From: CAYJDG01 sp964368875 | GTDB taxonomy: Bacteria > Pseudomonadota > Alphaproteobacteria > Micavibrionales > Micavibrionaceae | Assembly (NCBI GenBank): GCA_964368875.1 | Contig: CAYJDG010000011.1 | Span: 1 to 49,070 of the forward strand | DNA length: 49,070 bases | Direction: 5' to 3' | In this document: piece after piece, positions 7,959 to 15,624 of the stretch | How positions within the stretch are numbered: the first letter of the stretch is position 1 | Layout of the letters: each line of letters begins with the position of its first letter | Notes under the pieces: generated by a model | Seen by the model: only the letters and a program-made list of their open reading frames with translations | What the model was told of the DNA's origin: nothing | Database searches by the model: none | Made by a program: the position numbers and the translations under genes

Positions 7959-8017
7959 TATGTGGAACTCCGGGCTAAAAGTTTATGATCTCGCTATTAC
8001 AACGTATGGGCTTTTAA

Positions 8018-8530
8018 ATGTCCCCCTCAAAATTGGTAAAAATCTTCGGTCCTGGGGATATACCCGCACTCTATGCACTGGTGCGCGATGGTCGGCATAG
8101 CACGGAAGAGGCGTATTTCGAGCGCGCTTTTGAGGAGCAAACGGCTGATAAGCGTCTGGTTTTTATTATAAGTCTTGATGAAAAGCTGGTGGGGTACGCC
8201 CATTATAACAGATTTCCCAAATATACACCGTTCCGGCGGCTGGGCATTCCTGAAATTCAGGATTTGTATGTTCATCCCGATTATCGCTGCCAGGGTTTCG
8301 GGGCGGCTTTGATTGCGGCGTGTGAGGCACAAGCCAAGAGCGAGAGTTGCACCGACATAGGTATCGGGGTTGGCATCACGGTTGAGTTTGGCAACGCACA
8401 ACGCTTATATATGGCGCAGGGCTATCGCCCTGATGGAGTCGGCGTGGTGTTTGAGCGCGAGCCAGTTCAGGTTGGTGAGATCAGACCGATCGACGACCGT
8501 CTCTGTCTGATGCTGCTCAAAACTCTTTGA
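8018..8530 (+). CDS. GNAT-family N-acetyltransferase
   Basis: A 170-residue acetyltransferase of the GNAT superfamily, using acetyl-CoA to acetylate an amine. Motif A, QDLYVHPDYRCQGFGAALI (about residues 83-101), holds the R/QxxGxG/A loop that binds the CoA pyrophosphate. Motif B, FGNAQRLYMAQGYRPDG, follows near 125-140. The N-terminal helices (DIPALYALVRDGRHS) are normal for the family. No strong ribosome-binding site is visible before the ATG. The substrate is not predictable. It stands alone between two leftward genes. Confidence 0.85.
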   Translation: MSPSKLVKIFGPGDIPALYALVRDGRHSTEEAYFERAFEEQTADKRLVFIISLDEKLVGYAHYNRFPKYTPFRRLGIPEIQDLYVHPDYRCQGFGAALIAACEAQAKSESCTDIGIGVGITVEFGNAQRLYMAQGYRPDGVGVVFEREPVQVGEIRPIDDRLCLMLLKTL

Positions 8531-8534
8531 GTTT

Positions 8535-9377
8535 TTATCTGACTTCTCTCGAGACGGCCTGAACAAAGTCTTGAGACCCAAGCCGATCCGGATGGGCGAG
8601 AACATATTTGCCACCAACTGCATTGCAGGTATCTTCAAGCTCTGGTGTCGGATACTTGAAGCGATCCAGCTGAGCCTGTTCGATCGCTTTTTCAACCGGC
8701 ATTTTCTGCAGAACGTCTTTCCAGGTTTCGAGTGCAGCGGCATAGATTGGTGCAAGAATTCTTTGGTTCGCTTCCTCCGCGGCATCTTCCGGATCGCTGT
8801 CATGATAATATGAGGCAGCATTCATAATCGTGACGCAATGATCGGACAGTTCGCTATAAAACATCCAGCGGTGGGTTTTTTCCTCATTTAAAATATTCGC
8901 CGCAGCGCTGATCGCCTGCAAGTATGAAGGACGCTCCGGAGTAAAGGACTGGCCTGAAAAGAGAGCGGCAGAAGCGCGCGCCCTGACAGGGGGCTGAATA
9001 GAGGTATCGCACAGAAGTGGGACTATGTTCTCTTCCAGAAACGCGCGCGCAGGATCTGTGTCGATGCCATGTGACTGATCGTAGTGTCCGCGCAGGTTGG
9101 TCATGAGCGTGGTCAAAAGAGTCAGTCCCTGCTGAGGATTAGATTCAGAGAACGCCGTCAGGCAGGCCTGCAAAGCTTTGCCGGCTTCTTCAGATAAAAA
9201 GGCTTCCATGCCCATGCGGCGGGAATCCATTCGCGTGTCCAGCGATTTGAAAAACAGCGCTTCAATAAGCGGCGGGAGGCCCGGAAAATTATGTTCGCGC
9301 ACATCCTTAAGGATGCGCTGCTCCAGCTCTTCGATGGCCAGTGCATGGAGATTGAAAGATTTAAGTGACGCGGTCAT
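8535..9377 (-). CDS. Hypothetical protein, 280 aa
   Basis: A predicted cytoplasmic, largely alpha-helical protein, Ala/Leu/Glu-rich, without signal peptide or membrane helices. The alternating short helices suggest a helical-repeat fold, but no named family is recognised. It has a good candidate promoter (TTGACA, 17 bp, TATATG) only about 30 bp before the ATG. It converges on the GNAT gene with 4 bp between the stop codons. Confidence 0.65.
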   Translation of the reverse strand: MTASLKSFNLHALAIEELEQRILKDVREHNFPGLPPLIEALFFKSLDTRMDSRRMGMEAFLSEEAGKALQACLTAFSESNPQQGLTLLTTLMTNLRGHYDQSHGIDTDPARAFLEENIVPLLCDTSIQPPVRARASAALFSGQSFTPERPSYLQAISAAANILNEEKTHRWMFYSELSDHCVTIMNAASYYHDSDPEDAAEEANQRILAPIYAAALETWKDVLQKMPVEKAIEQAQLDRFKYPTPELEDTCNAVGGKYVLAHPDRLGSQDFVQAVSREVR

Positions 9378-9408
9378 TTACACCCTCAGTTTCTTTTTAT
9401 TTCCAGAA

Positions 9409-9437
9409 CATATAATTTAACGACAGAAAGTTGTCAA
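9409..9437 (-). promoter_or_regulatory. Promoter of the 280-aa hypothetical gene
   Basis: On the minus strand there is a perfect -35 TTGACA (9432-9437), a 17-bp spacer and TATATG (9409-9414) as -10. The leader would be about 25 nt long. Confidence 0.6.
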
Positions 9438-9477
9438 ATTGCACTGAAGCTGCCGCATCTGCTTTACCTTCCGGCCT

Positions 9478-9507
9478 TTGAACGGCTAGGGTTAACTACC
9501 ATAAAAT
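9478..9507 (+). promoter_or_regulatory. Candidate promoter of ppdK
   Basis: TTGAAC (9478-9483) and TAAAAT (9502-9507) are spaced 18 bp apart, matching consensus at 4 of 6 and 5 of 6 positions. It lies just upstream of the ppdK ATG at 9528, which is preceded by GAGGG. Confidence 0.4.
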
Positions 9508-9527
9508 CCAGCCATGCAGAGGGTGAC

Positions 9528-12215
9528 ATGACGCAGTGGGTATACAGTTTCGGATCAGGCAAAACTGAGGGTCGAGCTGAGCTTCGCAACCTCCTTGGCG
9601 GGAAAGGGTCAAACCTCGCAGAAATGTCCTCGCTCGGGTTGCCAGTCCCACCCGGTTTTACGATTACGACCGAAGTCTGCACCGCTTTTTATAAAAACAA
9701 CAATTCCTATCCGCCTGAACTCAAAGCACAGGTCGAGGCTGCGCTTCAGCAGATTGAAAATAATGTCGGCCTGAAGTTCGGCGATCCTGCTAATCCCTTG
9801 CTCGTTTCTGTACGTTCTGGCGCACGGGTCTCGATGCCGGGGATGATGGATACGGTCCTTAATCTTGGTCTAAATGATACAACCGTTGCCGGGCTTGCCA
9901 ATAAATCAGGCGATGCGCGTTTCGCATGGGACAGCTACCGCCGCTTTATCCAGATGTACGGGGATGTCGTTCTCGGTGTGCAGCATCATGATTTCGAGGA
10001 TATTCTTGATGCGCATAAACGCGATCACGACATCGAGGCTGATACGGATGTCACCGCTGAGGGCTGGCAGGAGGTCGTTGCTGATTATAAAGACCTTGTT
10101 CAGCGCGAACTCGGTAAACCTTTTCCAACTGATCCACATGAGCAACTCTGGGGTGCCATCGGTGCAGTCTTCCAGTCATGGATGACACCGCGTGCTGTGA
10201 CATACCGCAAAATTCACTCTATACCTGAAGACTGGGGTACTGCGGTCAATGTCCAGTCGATGGTCTTCGGCAACATGGGCAGCGATTGCGCCACAGGCGT
10301 TGCGTTCACCCGCGATCCGTCCACAGGAGAAAATTATTTTTACGGCGAGTATCTGATCAATGCGCAGGGTGAAGATGTCGTCGCGGGTATCCGCACGCCG
10401 CAACCACTGTCGCAACAGGGCAAGAGCCGTGATGCCAGCAAGATGCCGTGCATGGAAGAGGTTATGCCGGATGTGTTTAAACAGCTTGATGACGTCAGGC
10501 TGAAACTTGAACGCCATTACCGCGACATGCAGGATATTGAGTTTACAGTGCAACAGGGGCGGCTCTATATGCTCCAGACGCGCTCAGGGAAACGAACCGC
10601 AGCGGCTGCTCTCAAGATTGCTGTCGATATGGTGAAGGAAAACCTTATTTCGCGAGAAGATGCCTTGCTGCGGCTTGATGCATCTGCACTCGACCAACTG
10701 TTACACCCGGCGCTTGATCCGACCGCCAAGAAGGACATCGTCGCCCGTGGGTTGCCAGCCTCACCCGGTGCAGCCAGTGGCATTGCGATTTTCAGTGCTG
10801 ATGAGGCAGAGATCAAAGCCAAGGACGGCCTTGATATCATTCTGGTAAGAATTGAAACATCGCCCGAAGATATTCATGGGATGCACGCCGCCCGCGGCAT
10901 TCTCACTACACGAGGCGGGATGACATCACACGCGGCCGTAGTCGCCCGTGGCATGGGTCGCCCGTGTGTGGCCGGTGCCGGAACCATTCATATCGATTAC
11001 GCCCAAAAAATCATGCGGATTGGCAGCGTAGAAATCAAAGAAGGTGACCAGATCACGATTGATGGCACCAAGGGTGAGCTGATCCGTGGCAAGGTACCAA
11101 CAACGCAGGCACAGCTCTCAGGAGATTTTGCGACAGTGATGGGCTGGGCTGATGCCGCGCGCCGTATGGAGGTTCGCGCCAATGCGGAAACTCCGGAAGA
11201 TGCCCACGTCGCCAGAACCTTTGGAGCGGAAGGTATTGGCCTCTGCCGCACAGAGCATATGTTCTTCGAACCTTCACGGATTCAAAAAGTTCGTGAAATG
11301 ATTTTCGCAGAAAGTGAAGATGACCGCAGAGTGGCCCTTGCAGCGTTGCTGCCTGAGCAACGTAAGGATTTCGTTGATCTCTTTACGATTATGAAAGGTC
11401 TTCCAGTAACGATCCGTTTGCTCGACCCGCCATTACATGAATTCCTGCCACACGAAGACAAGGATATCGCCGCGTTTGCACAGGCAGCCAAACTGCCAGC
11501 GGAAAAAGTGAGCCGCCGGTTGAGCGAGCTTAAAGAATCCAACCCGATGCTTGGTCATCGGGGTTGCCGACTGGGCATTAGCTATCCTGAAATTTATGAA
11601 ATGCAGGCGCAGGCGATTTTTGAAGCGGCCCTCGAAGTCAGCAAAGGTGGCGAGACCATCGTGCCCGAAATCATGATTCCGTTGATTGTTGCGCGCGATG
11701 AATTCAAACGGCTGAAAAATCTGGTTGATCAGGTTGCTGAGGCAGTTTTTGCCAAGGCAGGAAAAAAAGTAGCTTATATTGTCGGGACAATGATCGAGTT
11801 ACCACGCGCGGCGTTGATGGCGCATGAGATCGCGGAAGAAGCTGCATTTTTCAGCTTTGGCACCAACGACCTGACCCAGACGACATTGGGGATGAGCCGT
11901 GACGACGCCGGATCGTTCCTGCCGACTTATGTTGAGAAGGGTATTTTCCGCAAGGATCCGTTTGTCACCATCGATCAGGATGGTGTGGGTCAATTGATCC
12001 AGCTTGCTGCCGAGCGCGGACGCTCAACACGCGCTGATATCAAGCTTGGTATCTGTGGTGAACATGGGGGCGACCCTGAATCTATCTGGTTCTGTGAAAG
12101 TGTCGGCTTGAATTATGTGTCATGCTCGGCTTTCCGAGTACCGATTGCGCGTCTTGCGGCTGCGCAAGCTGCGATCAAAATCAAAATGGCTCAAACTGCT
12201 CGTAAGGCTGCTTAA
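9528..12215 (+). CDS. ppdK: Pyruvate, phosphate dikinase
   Basis: Interconverts pyruvate, ATP and Pi with PEP, AMP and PPi at the PEP-pyruvate node. The 895 residues are the usual length. The N-terminal ATP-grasp part begins with LRNLLGGKGSNLAEM and has VRSGARVSMPGMMDT near 92-107. The central swivelling domain carries the catalytic His in GGMTSHAAVVARGMGRPC (His at about 468). The C-terminal TIM-barrel PEP/pyruvate domain includes MIELPRAALMAHEIA, FFSFGTNDLTQTTLG and the active-site Cys region GICGEHGGDP. All signature motifs are intact. It has its own candidate promoter. MaeB at the right edge acts at the same metabolic node. Confidence 0.97.
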   Translation: MTQWVYSFGSGKTEGRAELRNLLGGKGSNLAEMSSLGLPVPPGFTITTEVCTAFYKNNNSYPPELKAQVEAALQQIENNVGLKFGDPANPLLVSVRSGARVSMPGMMDTVLNLGLNDTTVAGLANKSGDARFAWDSYRRFIQMYGDVVLGVQHHDFEDILDAHKRDHDIEADTDVTAEGWQEVVADYKDLVQRELGKPFPTDPHEQLWGAIGAVFQSWMTPRAVTYRKIHSIPEDWGTAVNVQSMVFGNMGSDCATGVAFTRDPSTGENYFYGEYLINAQGEDVVAGIRTPQPLSQQGKSRDASKMPCMEEVMPDVFKQLDDVRLKLERHYRDMQDIEFTVQQGRLYMLQTRSGKRTAAAALKIAVDMVKENLISREDALLRLDASALDQLLHPALDPTAKKDIVARGLPASPGAASGIAIFSADEAEIKAKDGLDIILVRIETSPEDIHGMHAARGILTTRGGMTSHAAVVARGMGRPCVAGAGTIHIDYAQKIMRIGSVEIKEGDQITIDGTKGELIRGKVPTTQAQLSGDFATVMGWADAARRMEVRANAETPEDAHVARTFGAEGIGLCRTEHMFFEPSRIQKVREMIFAESEDDRRVALAALLPEQRKDFVDLFTIMKGLPVTIRLLDPPLHEFLPHEDKDIAAFAQAAKLPAEKVSRRLSELKESNPMLGHRGCRLGISYPEIYEMQAQAIFEAALEVSKGGETIVPEIMIPLIVARDEFKRLKNLVDQVAEAVFAKAGKKVAYIVGTMIELPRAALMAHEIAEEAAFFSFGTNDLTQTTLGMSRDDAGSFLPTYVEKGIFRKDPFVTIDQDGVGQLIQLAAERGRSTRADIKLGICGEHGGDPESIWFCESVGLNYVSCSAFRVPIARLAAAQAAIKIKMAQTARKAA

Positions 12216-12232
12216 TTCAGTGGGTGTAATAA

Positions 12233-12553
12233 ATGTTATTTGTTTTTTACTTTCTGCCTGCAACCTTGTTCGCGCTGACGCCGCATAAAAAGGTTTGGTA
12301 TTTTTTTGACTTTTTCCTGATCGTTTATCTTTACCGCGAGCTGGTGAAAGATATTTTTCAGCCAGCCATGTTTGCAACGTTTTTACTGGCAGTCTTTCCT
12401 GCGCTGGTTTTGAAAGCAGTGTCGATTCATCTGAAGCAAAAAGATAAAGACCGGCCAGCTAAATTTCTGCCTTTTATTGGCTTGCTTGGTCCTGCGCTCT
12501 GTCTGTTCTTTCCCCAGCAGCTCAATGATCTGCTTAGCGATCTCGTTAAATAA
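12233..12553 (+). CDS. Small membrane protein, 106 aa
   Basis: Hydrophobic segments at about 1-15, 21-33, 42-60 and 80-92 predict three or four membrane helices. A positively charged QKDKDRPAK loop lies between the last two. It starts 17 bp after ppdK and may be read from its transcript. The last 8 bp overlap the end of the convergent HAD gene. Family not recognised. Confidence 0.55.
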   Translation: MLFVFYFLPATLFALTPHKKVWYFFDFFLIVYLYRELVKDIFQPAMFATFLLAVFPALVLKAVSIHLKQKDKDRPAKFLPFIGLLGPALCLFFPQQLNDLLSDLVK

Positions 12554-13211
12554 AATTACGGCAGGCGGCTAAAAATTCGCCTTCATCATAAACGGAGACA
12601 ATCGCTTCAGGGGCGACAGGATCTTTTTTGTGCAGGCGGCGGTGAATCACCGGGATTTTGGCACCAAAGGCAGACGTCACGCCGAGCGGATCATCTTCGA
12701 TGGCAAGGCATTCATAAGGTTGGACTGTTTCATTGGCTGTATCTTCCATCTTACGGATGGCGGTCAGGTATGGCGAGGGACTTGGTTTACGGCCTTCGTA
12801 ATCTTCTTTGCAGAGAATAAAATCGAATTTGGAGACGATATCACGGGCGTTCAGCGCCAAGAGCACGGAGCTGCGCCGACCATTTGAAACCACACATTGG
12901 CGGCAACCGGCAGAGAGGAACATCTCGAGGGCTTCGGCGATGCCTGGGCGTAGGGGAATGTCTCCGACATGGGCCGCATACCAGATATCAATTTCTTCGA
13001 GATAGGTATTTTGATCGGCTTTTAGGCCCAGTTCCTTTTTAAGCCAGACCCAGTTCTGGTGGCCGTTGTTGTGATAAATCTGAGAGCGATGGGAGTCGTT
13101 TAGAATGACACCATATTTTTTTGCTGTTTCAACATGCTTTTCCCAATGCAGTTCACCATTTTCGGCAAGGGTATTGTCGCTATCCCAGAAGATATAACGG
13201 GCTTTTGTCAT
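12546..13211 (-). CDS. HAD-superfamily hydrolase (phosphoglycolate phosphatase-like)
   Basis: A 221-residue haloacid dehalogenase-type phosphatase. Motif I is FWDSDNTLAENGE (residues 9-21), fitting DxDxT/N. Motif II is the VVSNGRR Ser/Asn region near 105. Motif III's Lys is in EGRKPSPSPY near 140, and motif IV is CLAIEDDPLGV near 168. The large helical cap between motifs I and II (about 25-90) places it in subfamily IA with phosphoglycolate and beta-phosphoglucomutase-like enzymes. The substrate is unknown. Its start overlaps the end of ygfZ by 32 bp on the same strand, implying translational coupling. Confidence 0.85.
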   Translation of the reverse strand: MTKARYIFWDSDNTLAENGELHWEKHVETAKKYGVILNDSHRSQIYHNNGHQNWVWLKKELGLKADQNTYLEEIDIWYAAHVGDIPLRPGIAEALEMFLSAGCRQCVVSNGRRSSVLLALNARDIVSKFDFILCKEDYEGRKPSPSPYLTAIRKMEDTANETVQPYECLAIEDDPLGVTSAFGAKIPVIHRRLHKKDPVAPEAIVSVYDEGEFLAACRNFI

Positions 13212-13965
13212 TGGTTTCTCTCAGGAGTTCAAGGGCATCATCACGGATCAGGGCCAAACCAACGGAGTCGCAAGAGGAACGCATCGAACCGATCACTTGG
13301 TCATGAACAATAATATCATCACCCATAACGGGTAAAGGGGTATTGAAGCCAAGTGGCACGAGATGGCGTTTCCCTAGACCGCGATGTTCCATGCGAGCGG
13401 TCAATTCCTGCCCGACGTAACACCCTTTCTCAAAGGAGACTGCAGTTTTGGTCATATTGAGCTCCTCAAGTGTCGATTTCTCGAGCTCTGCATCACGACT
13501 ACCATCAGCGATACCGAGACGAATGCGTAAGGTATCCCAAACAGAGAAAGAAGATTCTGGCAGGGAGGGTTTTGTCTGGACGCGATATCCAAGCGCTGGG
13601 TTACGCGGATCAGGTACCCCGCTGCCGGGCTCATTCAGGATGACATAGACGGGTAAGGTCTCGGTGGCACTGATGGTAACCTGTGCGCGGAGTTTATACA
13701 TGTTTAAGCGACGCAACAAATCTTGGGTGCGGGCATTCCCTTCGCAATCCAGCAGATAATCATCACCGTCCCTGGTCATGATAAAGTCATGCAGAAACTT
13801 TCCCTGTGCCGTCAGCAGGCAGGCATAAAGGGACGGCTGGCTGGATAGTTTATCAAGATCATTCGAGATTAGGCCTTGGAGAAATTTTGTCGCATCAAGT
13901 CCGCTGATACGGATTTGGCCACGGGTCGGGAGCGTAACATAAGTGGGGAAGGCGGGTGACTGCAT
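13180..13965 (-). CDS. ygfZ: YgfZ/GcvT-like folate-binding Fe-S cluster protein
   Basis: A 261-residue protein of the YgfZ group, which helps iron-sulfur cluster assembly or repair in a folate-dependent way. The diagnostic motif KGCYVGQE with its conserved Cys is present (FEKGCYVGQELTARMEHRG, near residues 180-198). The N-terminal RGQIRISGLDATKFLQGLIS matches the family's beginning. The C-terminal barrel is short but complete. The end of the gene overlaps the HAD hydrolase start by 32 bp. A REP-like hairpin lies just upstream in the shared space with the divergent glycosyltransferase gene. Confidence 0.9.
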   Translation of the reverse strand: MQSPAFPTYVTLPTRGQIRISGLDATKFLQGLISNDLDKLSSQPSLYACLLTAQGKFLHDFIMTRDGDDYLLDCEGNARTQDLLRRLNMYKLRAQVTISATETLPVYVILNEPGSGVPDPRNPALGYRVQTKPSLPESSFSVWDTLRIRLGIADGSRDAELEKSTLEELNMTKTAVSFEKGCYVGQELTARMEHRGLGKRHLVPLGFNTPLPVMGDDIIVHDQVIGSMRSSCDSVGLALIRDDALELLRETNDKSPLYLLG

Positions 13966-13978
13966 CTTAGTTTTTTAG

Positions 13979-14029
13979 CACCAAGGCCCCAAGACACCAA
14001 GTTTCTTTAGTAAGGCCTTGGTGTCTTGG
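13979..14029. repeat. REP-like palindrome of CACCAAG units with two alternative hairpins
   Basis: A 13-bp perfect inverted repeat pairs CCAAGACACCAAG (13989-14001) with CTTGGTGTCTTGG (14017-14029). A second 10-bp pairing, CACCAAGGCC (13979-13988) with GGCCTTGGTG (14014-14023), overlaps and excludes the first. It resembles the dispersed CACCAAGACACCAAG-type repeats I remember from many bacterial genomes. It fills the space between the divergent ygfZ and glycosyltransferase genes. Confidence 0.75.
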
Positions 14030-14046
14030 TGGCTTGATGGTTAAAT

Positions 14047-15003
14047 ATGTCTATGAAGAACGTGTTATTTATTACATCCACACGGATTGGCGATGCCGTG
14101 CTATCAATGGGCCTGCTGGATCATATAGTACAGACATACCCTGAGGCACGATTAACGATTGTGTGTGGACCATTACCATCCAGCCTCTTCAAAGGCGTGC
14201 CGAATCTGGACCGTCTGATTGTTCTCAAGAAAAAGCCTTGGAAGAAACATTGGTTCGAATTGTGGCGTGACGTTTACGGGACGCGCTGGGATATGGTGAT
14301 TGACCTGCGCAATTCAGTGGTATCGCGCCTGCTAAGGGCAAGACAGGTGTTTAATCATGGGTCGCATATCCCCGAGACTATGCACAAGGTTGAGCAGAAT
14401 GCGCGCGTCATGAAACTTGCGACCACTCCAGCCCCACGCCTATGGATTACGGCTGAACAAGCGGCAAAGGCTAAGGAGCTTATTCCGGATGGCGGGCCTG
14501 TGGTCGGTGTCGGTCCAACAGCGAACTGGATTGGAAAAACCTGGCCATCAGACAGGTTCATCGAAGTTGTCAAAAATCTCACCGCTGTGGATGGGCGATA
14601 CCCCGATGCGCGCGTTGCAGTGTTTGCTGCCCCCGGAGAAGAAAAGTCTGCTTATGAAGTTCTTGAATCAGTGCCAGAGGACCGGCGTCTTGATGTGATT
14701 GCCAAGGGTGATCCCGGAACCGCGGCAGCGGCGTTAGCGCGGTGCGATTTTTATATCGGTAATGACTCTGGGCTTATGCACTGCGCGGCTGCTGCGGGTG
14801 TACCGACAGTCGGTTTGTTTGGCGCCAGTTACGCAAATATTTATGCTCCGTGGGGGCCTCATACCGTTTATGCCCATACGCCAGAAACGTTTGATGAGCT
14901 GACGAATTTCCCGGGCTATGATCCCAAGACGCTTAAGCGGTCGCTGATGCTCTCACTCAGCGTTGAAACGGTTATGGACGCCATAAAAAAATGCCCGCTC
15001 TAA
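14047..15003 (+). CDS. Glycosyltransferase family 9 (heptosyltransferase-like)
   Basis: A 318-residue GT-B enzyme of family 9, which transfers heptose or a related sugar to LPS core at the inner membrane. The N-terminal NVLFITSTRIGDAVLSMGLL contains the family's RxGDxxxxxP/GLL acceptor-side motif. The C-terminal half has GVGPTANWIGKTWP and the nucleotide-sugar motif FYIGNDSGLMHCAAAAGVP (about 233-251), followed by GLFGAS. The start is the ATG at 14047; a second ATG two codons later is equally possible. The final codons and stop are inside a strong hairpin terminator. No other LPS gene lies nearby. Confidence 0.88.
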   Translation: MSMKNVLFITSTRIGDAVLSMGLLDHIVQTYPEARLTIVCGPLPSSLFKGVPNLDRLIVLKKKPWKKHWFELWRDVYGTRWDMVIDLRNSVVSRLLRARQVFNHGSHIPETMHKVEQNARVMKLATTPAPRLWITAEQAAKAKELIPDGGPVVGVGPTANWIGKTWPSDRFIEVVKNLTAVDGRYPDARVAVFAAPGEEKSAYEVLESVPEDRRLDVIAKGDPGTAAAALARCDFYIGNDSGLMHCAAAAGVPTVGLFGASYANIYAPWGPHTVYAHTPETFDELTNFPGYDPKTLKRSLMLSLSVETVMDAIKKCPL

Positions 15004-15015
15004 AGCGGGCATTTT
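14988..15015. terminator. Bidirectional terminator overlapping the glycosyltransferase stop codon
   Basis: A 12-bp perfect stem, AAAATGCCCGCT (14988-14999) with AGCGGGCATTTT (15004-15015), has a 4-nt loop, CTAA, that contains the TAA stop of the gene. A-runs on the left and T-runs on the right allow it to work in both directions, serving the convergent lipoprotein gene as well. Confidence 0.9.
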
Positions 15016-15032
15016 AAAAAATTCAGGACAAT

Positions 15033-15560
15033 CTATTCGTTCAAATTGTCATACGGAACAGTATTCCGTTGATTGGTCTTGGTCATGTATTGCTGATACC
15101 CAATAGATTCGAGATAAGTATCGCGGGCACGATCAGAGGTGTCGTAATTCATAACCTTCACGCGCTCCCAACCTTTGGCGATCATGCAGGTTTCGAAGTC
15201 CTGATAATCAAGGTGCTCAGCACGCATATAGCCATCGCGCTCTGGCGTATCCCAATCAGCCATGCGGCCTTCAGGGGAATTGGCATCAACTTTTTTGCCG
15301 TCCTGATCGAAGGTGTTTTGTGGGATAGCGTTTTTGATCGCGCCAAGACGCTCAAGCTCATTTAGCTCAGCCGTACAACGGGACATATCCTGAAACAGCA
15401 TCTGCTGTGCTTTCGGGCCACGCTGGTATGTAGAATCCGTGGTATCTGCGCGCTGCCAGAAGCGGCCGTTTTCTTCGATTTCTTTTGTAATACTGGCTTC
15501 ACACGCGCTAAGCGCCAGAACCGAGAAACCGAGCAGGAGCAGCGAAACTTTTGTCATCAT
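15033..15560 (-). CDS. Putative lipoprotein, 175 aa
   Basis: An exported lipoprotein with a type II signal: MMTKVSLLLLGFSVLALSAC, lipobox LSAC with the acylated Cys at residue 20. The mature part is hydrophilic and contains two further Cys (in DMSRCTAEL and FETCMIAKGWERV) that may pair. The ETCMIAKGW segment resembles small cell-envelope proteins whose function is unknown. A weak promoter-like pair, TTGAGT and TATGGT 17 bp apart, lies upstream at about 15587-15627 on the minus strand. Family not recognised. Confidence 0.75.
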   Translation of the reverse strand: MMTKVSLLLLGFSVLALSACEASITKEIEENGRFWQRADTTDSTYQRGPKAQQMLFQDMSRCTAELNELERLGAIKNAIPQNTFDQDGKKVDANSPEGRMADWDTPERDGYMRAEHLDYQDFETCMIAKGWERVKVMNYDTSDRARDTYLESIGYQQYMTKTNQRNTVPYDNLNE

Positions 15561-15624
15561 TAAACCTTAACGAGTTGAACCCTCTAAAAAAGACACATAA
15601 CCATAACAAAACTAAGTCACTTAC

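Noticed and set aside
13979..14029. CRISPR array
   Set aside because: Only one palindromic unit is present; there are no regularly spaced repeats with spacers and no cas genes.
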